Origin: Lysobacter enzymogenes
GTDB lineage: Bacteria > Pseudomonadota > Gammaproteobacteria > Xanthomonadales > Xanthomonadaceae
Length of the DNA: 64,000 bases
NCBI RefSeq assembly: GCF_017355525.1
Contig: NZ_CP067395.1
Span: 5,344,501 to 5,408,500 of the forward strand
Reading direction: 5' to 3'
Under the pieces are notes generated by a model that worked only from the letters and a program-made list of their open reading frames with translations, was not told the DNA's origin and did no database searches. The translations under genes were made by a program, and so were the position numbers. This document shows, piece by piece, positions 55,868 through 64,000 of this stretch (the first letter of the stretch is position 1; the number at the start of each line of letters is the position of its first letter).

Positions 55868-57163
55868 TCAAGCGGATTGCAGCCGTTCCAGCGCCAGATT
55901 CAGCCGCACTTCGAGCATCGCGCGCACGCTTTCGTCCTCGATCACCGCGACGGTTTCGCGGCAGAACGCGGCGGTCAGCAGGGCGCGCGCGGCCTCGGCC
56001 GGCACGCCGCGCGAGCGCAGGTAGAACAGCGCGTTTTCGTCGAGCTGGCCGACGGTGGCGCCGTGCGCGGCCTGCACTTCGTCGGCATGGATCTCCAGCA
56101 CCGGCTGGGTGTCGATCTCGGCGCCTTCGTTGAGCAGCAGGTTCTTGTTCGACAGGTCGGCGTTGCTGCCGTCGGCGCCTTCGCGGATCAGGATGCCGCC
56201 GTGGAAGGCGGCGCGCGAACGGCCGGCGCCGAGGCCGCGCCAGACCAGTTCGCACTGAGTATCGCGGCCGACGTGGTCGATCCCCAGGCGGGTGTCGAGA
56301 TGCCGGCGGCCGGTCGCCAGCAGCACGCCGTTGGCGTGGACCTGCGCGCCTTCGCCGTGCAGCGCGGCGTTGAGTTCGTGGCGGCTCAGCGCGGCGCCCA
56401 GTTCCAGGTCGAGGCGGCGGTACTGCGCGGCGCGCGCCAGCACCGCGTCGGTGCGCGCGATCACGGTCGCGCCGAGCGCCTCGTCCTGCACCCGCGCGTG
56501 CGCGAGCTGCGCGTCGGGCGCGAGGTGGACGTGGGTCAGGCTGTTGCCGAGATGGTTGTGGATGTCGCTGGCCAGATGATGCTCGACCACGCTCAGGCTC
56601 GCGCCCTCGCGCAGTTCGATCAGATGGCGCAGGTGCCAGGCGCGGTCGCCGTCGCTGGGGCTGCCGACGAATACCAGGTGCACCGGCGTCGCGGCGCGCA
56701 CGCCGGCGTCCACGCGCAGCACCGCGCCTTCGTCGGCCAATGCGGCGTTGAGGCGGGCGAACACTTCGTCGGCGCGCTCGAAGCGGCGGGCGAGGAAGTT
56801 GGCTTCGCGCGCGTCGCCGGCGTCGAGCACCTGCGACAGCGGTTGCAGGCTCACCCCCGCCGGCAGGCCGGACAGGTCGGTGTGGGCGGCATCGAAGCGG
56901 CCGTTGTGGAAGACGATGCGCGGCGCCGGAATGCCGGCGACCGCGGCGGCGTCGAACGCCGCGGGCGCGGCGTCGGCGGCGGCGAACGTGCGGCGTTCCA
57001 GCGAACGCAGCGGGGTGTACTTCCAGGCTTCGGTGCGCGGACCGGGCAGGCCGTCGCGCAGCGCGGCGTCGAGCGCGGCGCGGCGGGTCTGGCCGAGGCC
57101 GGCGGCTTCGCGCGCGGGCAGGGCGTCGAAGGCGGAAGCGAAGGCTTCGAGCAGTGCGCTCAT
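55868..57163 (-). CDS. sufD: Fe-S assembly scaffold subunit SufD
   Basis: SufD pairs with SufB and the ATPase SufC in the SufBC2D scaffold. The 431-residue protein has the conserved WKYTPLRSLE near residue 47, a beta-helix core, ANGVLLATGRRHLDTRLGID, and the C-terminal EIHADEVQAAHGATVGQLDE, ALFYLRSRGVP with the conserved His. Like other SufD proteins it lacks the cluster cysteines of SufB. It is 28 bp after sufC. Confidence 0.94.
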   Translation of the reverse strand: MSALLEAFASAFDALPAREAAGLGQTRRAALDAALRDGLPGPRTEAWKYTPLRSLERRTFAAADAAPAAFDAAAVAGIPAPRIVFHNGRFDAAHTDLSGLPAGVSLQPLSQVLDAGDAREANFLARRFERADEVFARLNAALADEGAVLRVDAGVRAATPVHLVFVGSPSDGDRAWHLRHLIELREGASLSVVEHHLASDIHNHLGNSLTHVHLAPDAQLAHARVQDEALGATVIARTDAVLARAAQYRRLDLELGAALSRHELNAALHGEGAQVHANGVLLATGRRHLDTRLGIDHVGRDTQCELVWRGLGAGRSRAAFHGGILIREGADGSNADLSNKNLLLNEGAEIDTQPVLEIHADEVQAAHGATVGQLDENALFYLRSRGVPAEAARALLTAAFCRETVAVIEDESVRAMLEVRLNLALERLQSA

Positions 57164-57191
57164 CGGCGGGTCTCCTGTGCTCGCGGCGCGG

Positions 57192-57956
<765 letters not shown>

Positions 57957-58011
57957 CGTTATCTATCCAATGGGTTCGCCGTTGCGCATCGGCCACCGGC
58001 TTGATCTTTAG

Positions 58012-58130
58012 CCCCTCTCCCGCGTGCGGGAGAGGGGTTGGGGTGAGGGCTCGCGCGCCCTCATCCGCCCTTCGGGCACCTTCTCCCGCGCCCCGAAGGA
58101 AGTCACCTTGGGTGGCAAGCGGGAGAAGGG
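58012..58130. repeat. Intergenic palindromic repeat, CCCTCTCCCGC family, copy 2
   Basis: Begins CCCCTCTCCCGCGTGCGGGA and ends GCGGGAGAAGGG, with GGGTGAGGG and CCCTCATCCG inside. It lies within the suf operon between sufB and sufC, so it is transcribed and could set the relative levels of the two genes. Confidence 0.82.
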
Positions 58131-58136
58131 AGAGCG

Positions 58137-59612
<1,476 letters not shown>

Positions 59613-59628
59613 GGCGGCTGCCTACTGT

Positions 59629-60090
59629 CTATGCGCCGGCCAGGCGCAGGTCGATGCGCTTGGCGGTGGCGGCTGTTTCGGTTGGAAAAGAGGGAGCGAG
59701 CATCTGCGCGAGGGTCACGTTGCTGAGCGCTTCGACCACGACGTCGTTGATCCGGCGCCAGTTGGCGCGCACGCCGCACTGGCTTTCCAGGCCGCACTGG
59801 CCTTCGTGCAGGCTGCATTCGGTCATGCCGAGCGGGCCTTCCATCGCCTCGACGATCTCGATCAGGCCGATCTCGTCGGCCGGGCGGGCCAGGCGGTAAC
59901 CGCCGTTGGCGCCGCGGAAGCCTTCGACCAGGCCGGCTTGGGCCAGCGGCTTGAGCACCTTGCTGACCGTCGGCGCTTCCAGGCCCGCGCGCTCGGCCAG
60001 TTCGGCCGCGCTGAGGACGCGGTCGTGCTGGGCCGCCAGGACGGTCAGGACGACCGTGGCGTAGTCGGTGAGCTTGGTGACGCGGAGCAT
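59629..60090 (-). CDS. Rrf2-family SUF system regulator
   Basis: A 153-residue Rrf2 regulator of the SUF type. The helix-turn-helix is in residues 25-50 (SAAELAERAGLEAPTVSKVL), then GFRGANGGYRLARPADEIGL. Three cysteines at 92, 99 and 105 (ECSLHEGQCGLESQCG) can bind a 2Fe-2S cluster, as in IscR. It is the first gene of suf and should sense the cluster supply and control the operon, itself included. Confidence 0.92.
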   Translation of the reverse strand: MLRVTKLTDYATVVLTVLAAQHDRVLSAAELAERAGLEAPTVSKVLKPLAQAGLVEGFRGANGGYRLARPADEIGLIEIVEAMEGPLGMTECSLHEGQCGLESQCGVRANWRRINDVVVEALSNVTLAQMLAPSFPTETAATAKRIDLRLAGA

Positions 60091-60123
60091 CGGCGTGGGG
60101 GCGCTGAAGGGCTGGCGGGAATT

Positions 60124-60140
60124 CGTACCGAAATTGTACG
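60124..60140 (-). promoter_or_regulatory. Probable suf promoter with an Rrf2 operator
   Basis: CGTAC-CGAAATT-GTACG is a small palindrome, 34 bp before the Rrf2 start, in an AT-rich island. On the minus strand TACAAT (60133-60138) looks like a -10 box overlapping the palindrome; the -35 is poor. Autorepression by the Rrf2 protein is an inference. Confidence 0.45.
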
Positions 60141-60331
60141 GTTTTATTGCCGCCGAGGCCAGCCGGGGGTTTTGCGCTATTCATCGGTAGGTCCCGGGGC
60201 GGTTCGCGGCGGGGCGCGGCGGCCGCGGCGTTCAGGCTCGCGCGCGCCGCGCGCCCGGAAAGGCGACCTTGGCGATAGCGGCCGACCGCCCGGGCAGGCG
60301 AGAATGCGCGCTCGTCATTTTGGGAATCGTC

Positions 60332-60877
60332 ATGCCGCGCAAGATCGCCGCCCGTCGTTCAGCCATCCACGGCAACGGCGTATTCGCCGTCGCCCCGATC
60401 GCCAAGGGCGAACGCGTCATCGAGTACAAGGGCCGCCGACGCACCCACGAGGAAGCCGACGCCGGCGACACCGGCGATGCCGACTCCGGCCACACCTTCC
60501 TGTTCACCCTCAACGACGAATACGTCATCGACGCCAATTACGAGGGCAACACGGCGCGCTGGATCAACCACAGCTGCTCGCCGAACTGCGAGGCGGTGCT
60601 GAACGAGGACGACGGCGACGACCGCCGCCTGGACCAGGTGTTCATCGAGGCGATCCGCGACATCGCCCCGGGCGAGGAGCTGTCGTACAACTACGGCATC
60701 ACCCTGGCCGAGAAGCACACCAAGGAACTGAAGAAGATCTGGGAGTGCCGCTGCGGTTCGCCGGATTGCACCGGGACCATGCTGCAGCCGAAGAAGGACA
60801 AGAAAAAGAAGAAGAAAGACAAGGACAAGAAGAAGGACAAGAAAAAGAAGAAGGACAAGAAGGGCAAGAAGGATTGA
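60332..60877 (+). CDS. SET-domain protein with a poly-lysine tail
   Basis: A 181-residue protein-lysine methyltransferase-like SET protein. SRR-type start RRSAIHGNGVFAVAPIAKGE, the cofactor motif WINHSCSPNCEAVL, the catalytic SYNYGITL and the post-SET CRCGSPDCTG (three Cys) are all present. From about residue 155 the sequence is almost only Lys and Asp. SET enzymes methylate lysines in eukaryotic histones; bacterial targets are mostly unknown. ATG 60332 aligns with the domain; earlier in-frame codons add nothing. Gene stands alone. Confidence 0.9.
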   Translation: MPRKIAARRSAIHGNGVFAVAPIAKGERVIEYKGRRRTHEEADAGDTGDADSGHTFLFTLNDEYVIDANYEGNTARWINHSCSPNCEAVLNEDDGDDRRLDQVFIEAIRDIAPGEELSYNYGITLAEKHTKELKKIWECRCGSPDCTGTMLQPKKDKKKKKKDKDKKKDKKKKKDKKGKKD

Positions 60878-60921
60878 GGTCGCGGCGCCGCCGGCGCCGG
60901 CCCAAGTTGTTCCCTGGTTTT

Positions 60922-61021
60922 CCCTTCTCCCGCTTGCGGGAGAAGGTGGCCCGAAGGGCCGGATGAGGGCCGCGCAGCCGCCCGCCCTCACCCCAACCCC
61001 TCTCCCGTAGACGGGAGAGGG
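60922..61021. repeat. Intergenic palindromic repeat, CCCTCTCCCGC family, copy 3
   Basis: Begins CCCTTCTCCCGCTTGCGGGA and ends CTCTCCCGTAGACGGGAGAG, with GGATGAGGGC and GCCCTCACCCC inside. It fills most of the gap (60878-61236) between the SET gene and bdhA; the rest of the gap shows no other element. Confidence 0.82.
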
Positions 61022-61236
61022 ACTTGAAGCGGAGGGCTTCAAGCAAGCCCCAGCTGGCCGATTGCGCAAACTCCCCACGCAACTTCGCCCGCGTACGAAG
61101 GTCCGATTCCCGTACCCCCGGCGCGCCAGGACACTGCGATGTATTCGCCGCCACGCCGCGCTAACGCGGCGCGGCGACAATGGCCGCCGGCTCGCCGTCG
61201 CGGCGCTCTCTTTCCGCATCGTCCAGGAGTGGTTGC

Positions 61237-62022
61237 ATGAGTTCGATCCAAGGCAAAGTCGCCGTCGTCACCGGTGCCGCGAGCGGCATCGGCAAAGAAA
61301 TCGCCCATGAGCTGGCCCGCGCCGGCGCCGCCATCGCGATCGCCGACCTCAACCAAGCCGGCGCGCAGGCGGTGGCCGACGAAATCGTCGCTGCCGGCGG
61401 CCGCGCCATCGGCGTGGCGATGGACGTCACCGACGAGGCCGCGGTCAACGCCGGCATCGAGCGCGTGGCCGCCGAACTCGGCGGCATCGACATCCTGATC
61501 TCCAACGCCGGCATCCAGATCGTCAACCCGATCGAGAACTACGCCTTCGCCGACTGGAAGAAGATGCTCGCGATCCATCTCGACGGCGCGTTCCTGACCA
61601 CCAAGGCCGCGCTGCCGCACATGTACAAAGGCGACAAGGGCGGCGTCGTCATCTACATGGGCTCGGTCCATTCGCACGAAGCCTCGCCGCTGAAGTCGGC
61701 CTATGTCACCGCCAAGCACGGCCTGCTCGGCCTGTCGCGGGTGCTGGCGAAGGAAGGCGCCAAGCACAACGTGCGCAGCCACGTGGTCTGCCCGGGCTTC
61801 GTGCGCACGCCGCTGGTCGACAAGCAGATTCCCGAACAAGCCAAGGAACTGGGCATCAGCGAGGATGAGGTGATCAAGAAGGTCATGCTCGGCAACACCG
61901 TCGACGGCGTGTTCACCACGGTGCAGGACGTGGCGCAGACGGTGCGCTTCCTGGCCGAGTTCCCGAGCGCGGCGCTGACCGGCCAGAGCTTCGTGGTCAG
62001 CCACGGCTGGTACATGCAGTAA
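61237..62022 (+). CDS. bdhA: 3-Hydroxybutyrate dehydrogenase
   Basis: An NAD-dependent short-chain dehydrogenase that interconverts 3-hydroxybutyrate and acetoacetate. The 261-residue protein has [13 protein letters not shown] (residues 11-23), ISNAGIQ, and the catalytic Ser143, Tyr156, Lys160 (GSVHSHEAS...SAYVTAKHG). The His-Ser-His segment and the [16 protein letters not shown] lid fit the hydroxybutyrate family. CAGGAG at 61224 supports ATG 61237. Its stop codon lies in a 13-bp tandem repeat. Confidence 0.93.
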   Translation: MSSIQGKVAVVTGAASGIGKEIAHELARAGAAIAIADLNQAGAQAVADEIVAAGGRAIGVAMDVTDEAAVNAGIERVAAELGGIDILISNAGIQIVNPIENYAFADWKKMLAIHLDGAFLTTKAALPHMYKGDKGGVVIYMGSVHSHEASPLKSAYVTAKHGLLGLSRVLAKEGAKHNVRSHVVCPGFVRTPLVDKQIPEQAKELGISEDEVIKKVMLGNTVDGVFTTVQDVAQTVRFLAEFPSAALTGQSFVVSHGWYMQ

Positions 62023-62070
62023 ACGCCGGCAGTAAACGCCGGCAGTAAACCGCCCGCCGTAAACCGCCCG
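62017..62070. repeat. 13-bp tandem repeat over the bdhA stop codon
   Basis: CAGTAAACGCCGG occurs at 62017 and 62030, then CAGTAAACCGCCC at 62043 and a degenerate fourth unit near 62056. Each unit contains a TAA. The first lies partly in the coding end of bdhA. Confidence 0.85.
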
Positions 62071-62071
62071 T

Positions 62072-62154
62072 GCGCGAGGGCCTTCAGGCCCGGTGCCTCC
62101 CGATCCGATGGCTGGAATGGGAACACAGGCATCGGGCCTGAAGGCCCTCGCGCG
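62072..62154. repeat. 26-bp inverted repeat before the patatin gene
   Basis: Arms 62072-62097 and 62129-62154 (GCGCGAGGGCCTTCAGGCCC and its complement at the outer part) match at 25 of 26 positions. They flank a 31-base loop. The right arm ends 13 bp before the patatin ATG and could form a transcript-end hairpin for bdhA. Confidence 0.85.
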
Positions 62155-62167
62155 AATGGAGGCCGCC

Positions 62168-63610
62168 ATGCCCGCTCCGCGCAAGACCAGGACCGCCGCC
62201 CGCAAGACCGCCGCCGCGCCGCGCGCGCCGGCCAAGCGCGAGCCCCAGCCGGCCGCGCCGGCGAAAAAAGACCCGCCGTCGAAGCAGCCGGCGCGCAAGG
62301 AACCGCCCAAACGCAAGCCCGGCGACGCCTCGCGCGCCGCGGGCGCGCCGGCCCGCGCGCGCCGCGCGCAAGCGCCCGCACCCGCGAGCCCGCGTCAGGC
62401 CCGCCGCGCCGAAGCGGTCGAACGCGCCAGCGACGAATCGGTCCAGCGCGTGCAGGACGCGGCGCCGGCCTTGCCCGAAAACATCGCCCTGGTCCTGCAA
62501 GGCGGCGGCGCGCTCGGCGCCTACCAGGCCGGCGTCTACCAGGGCCTGTTCGAAGCCGGGATCGCGCCGAACTGGATCGCCGGCATCTCGATCGGCGCGT
62601 TCAACACCGCGATCATCGCCGGCAACCCGCCGGAAAAACGCATGGCCGCGCTGCGCGAGTTCTGGGACACGATCTCGCGCCCGAACGTGTTTCCCGCGAC
62701 CACGCTCGGCCAGGAAGCGCGCTTCGACGGCATCGACGCCGACACCCGCGCCTGGCTCGACACCTGGGAAGCCTGGCGCGCGCTGATCGAAGGCCAGCGC
62801 GGCTTCTACCAGCCGCGCGCGTGGCTCGGCCCCGATCCGTCGCTGTGGTCGGGCGGCCAGCCCGGCCCCGCCGCGGCGAGTTTTTACGACACCTCGCCGA
62901 TGATCGCCACGCTCGAGCGGCTGGTCGATTTCGACCGTTTGAACGACGGCGGCATCCGCGTCAGCGTCGGCGCGGTCAACGTGCGCAGCGGCAACCTGGA
63001 GTATTTCGACAACACCCAGATGCGCCTGGACGCGCGCCACATCCTCGCCTCCGGCGCGCTGCCGCCGGCATTCCCGGCGATCGAGATCGACGGCGAGTTC
63101 TACTGGGACGGCGGGCTGGTCTCGAACACGCCGCTGTCGCAGGTGCTGACCGCCAGCCCGCGCCGCGACACCCTGGTGTTCCAGGTCGACCTGTGGAACG
63201 CGCGCGGCGAGCTGCCGCAGAACCTGCTCGACGTGGCCGAACGGCAGAAGGAAATCCAGTATTCCAGCCGCACCCGCCTGATCACCGACACCCAGCGCGT
63301 GTTCCAGCACTACCGCCGGCTGCTGCGCGAACTGCTGGAGGAGATTCCCGAGGACGTGCGCAAGTCCAATCCCTGGGCGCAGCACGCGGCCGAACTGGCC
63401 TGCGACCGGCGCTACAGCGTGATCCACCTGATCTATCGCGACAAAGCGAAAATCGGCCACTTCAAGGACTATCAGTTCGGGCGCGTGGCGATGCGCGAGC
63501 ATTGGCTGTCGGGGCGCAGCGATATCGCCCGGGCCTTGAGCCATCCGGACTGGCTGCAACTGCCGCACGGCGAAGCGGCGTTCGTGGCGCACGACGCGAC
63601 TGCGTCCTGA
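62168..63610 (+). CDS. Patatin-like phospholipase with a DUF3734-type C-terminus
   Basis: A 480-residue serine lipase. The start ATG 62168 follows GGAGG at 62159; earlier in-frame ATGs lie in the inverted repeat. Residues 1-100 are rich in Lys, Arg, Ala and Pro, like a disordered or nucleic-acid-binding tail. The patatin domain has the oxyanion motif LQGGGALGAYQAGV (about 110-123), nucleophile Ser141 in GISIG and Asp314 in DGGLVSN. The last 130 residues (YRRLLRELLEEIPE, HLIYRDKAKIGHFKDYQF, MREHWLSG) fit DUF3734. The pairing with bdhA suggests lipid or polyhydroxybutyrate metabolism; the substrate is not known. Confidence 0.9.
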   Translation: MPAPRKTRTAARKTAAAPRAPAKREPQPAAPAKKDPPSKQPARKEPPKRKPGDASRAAGAPARARRAQAPAPASPRQARRAEAVERASDESVQRVQDAAPALPENIALVLQGGGALGAYQAGVYQGLFEAGIAPNWIAGISIGAFNTAIIAGNPPEKRMAALREFWDTISRPNVFPATTLGQEARFDGIDADTRAWLDTWEAWRALIEGQRGFYQPRAWLGPDPSLWSGGQPGPAAASFYDTSPMIATLERLVDFDRLNDGGIRVSVGAVNVRSGNLEYFDNTQMRLDARHILASGALPPAFPAIEIDGEFYWDGGLVSNTPLSQVLTASPRRDTLVFQVDLWNARGELPQNLLDVAERQKEIQYSSRTRLITDTQRVFQHYRRLLRELLEEIPEDVRKSNPWAQHAAELACDRRYSVIHLIYRDKAKIGHFKDYQFGRVAMREHWLSGRSDIARALSHPDWLQLPHGEAAFVAHDATAS

Positions 63611-63630
63611 GCGCGTCGCGCGTGTGCCCC

Positions 63631-63722
63631 CTGTAGGAGCGGCGCGAGCCGCGACCGCGCCCGTTCACGCTGGCGGCGCGAGCCCGATGCCCCGCGGTCG
63701 CGACTCGCGTCGCTCCTACAGG
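63631..63722. repeat. REP-like palindrome, GTAGGAGCGGCGC family, copy 8
   Basis: CTGTAGGAGCGGCGCGAGCC at the left end pairs with GACTCGCGTCGCTCCTACAG at the right. It lies just after the patatin gene. The remainder of this gap, up to 63955, has no gene and no motif I can name. Confidence 0.88.
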
Positions 63723-63955
63723 GATGGCTCCGCGGCTTGCGCCGGCTGACCTTTGTCATCGCACGGCCGTGCGGCCGCCTGAGCGTCGCTCCCAATGGCT
63801 CCGATGCGCTCCGGCCGCCGAGGGTTGCCATGACTTACGCCATTTAGCGCAAACCCATCGCCCCGCTAGTCTGCGCGCCGTCGCGGTGCCGTTCGCCGCG
63901 ATCCGACCGCGGCGCCGTACGCCCGCGACGGTCCACGCAGTCCGGGGAACGCGCC

Positions 63956-64000
63956 ATGCGCCATCGTTGCACCCTCACCCTCCTGGCGGCCGCCTGCGCC
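63956..64000 (+). CDS. Start of an exported protein (runs off the window)
   Basis: ATG 63956 opens a frame of 15 codons to the edge: MRHRCTLTLLAAACA, the beginning of a signal peptide or lipoprotein signal. A weak purine-rich GGGGAA precedes it by about 8 bases. The product cannot be named from this much sequence. Confidence 0.5.
   Translation, partial: MRHRCTLTLLAAACA

Overview
The window is high-GC DNA from a gammaproteobacterium, most likely Lysobacter or a close Xanthomonadaceae relative. The evidence is the gene order (kdsD/ibaG/murA; purM with DUF2066-perM-hda; cysK-cysG/cysB; suf with an Rrf2 regulator), the very high GC, and dense intergenic palindromes of types I associate with xanthomonads. 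No rRNA, tRNA, CRISPR array, transposase or phage gene was seen. Almost all DNA is coding; the many long reading frames antisense to real genes are GC artefacts.

Layout. 1-5.2 kb is core: a kdsD fragment, ibaG, murA, two coupled DUF3108 proteins and purN. 5.4-20.6 kb is an accessory block lying between purN and purM. It holds a probable phosphonate regulon: a TonB-dependent receptor, a PhnM-like amidohydrolase, a PhnF/HutC-type GntR regulator, an FAD amine oxidase, a DUF5690 MFS transporter and a phosphonatase-like HAD hydrolase. Three identical 13-bp sites (7732, 9068, 18887) sit 84-94 bp before the three minus-strand units. The block also carries a secreted phosphodiesterase with a hemopexin propeller, a TPR-PAS sensor and small membrane proteins. 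20.8-25.2 kb is core again (purM, DUF2066, perM, hda).

25.6-28.5 kb holds amgK-murU (MurNAc recycling) followed by kptA and a macro-domain gene, a pair whose chemistry may be linked through ADP-ribose phosphate. 28.9-41.0 kb is the assimilatory sulfate/cysteine region: cysK, cysG, cysB, cysHIJ, cysD and a fused cysNC. 41.2-44.9 kb holds glsB, an M20 peptidase, a ComEA-like protein and a HutD-family protein.

45.1-53.1 kb is a seven-gene operon behind a perfect 7-5-7 Fur-box-like palindrome: siderophore receptor, PiuC dioxygenase, PepSY membrane protein, DUF2271, DUF4198, ApbE and a membrane-anchored CysJ-like reductase. DUF2271 carries a DGVSGAT motif, the ApbE flavinylation signature, so the operon looks like a trans-envelope electron chain for iron reduction. 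53.4-60.1 kb is suf (Rrf2, sufB, C, D, S) with a GNAT protein and a Rieske ferredoxin. 60.3-64.0 kb holds a SET-domain protein with a poly-lysine tail, 3-hydroxybutyrate dehydrogenase, a patatin-like lipase and the first codons of another secreted protein.

Sulfur assimilation, Fe-S assembly and iron uptake thus lie close together. The least described parts are the phosphonate regulon and the hemopexin phosphodiesterase.
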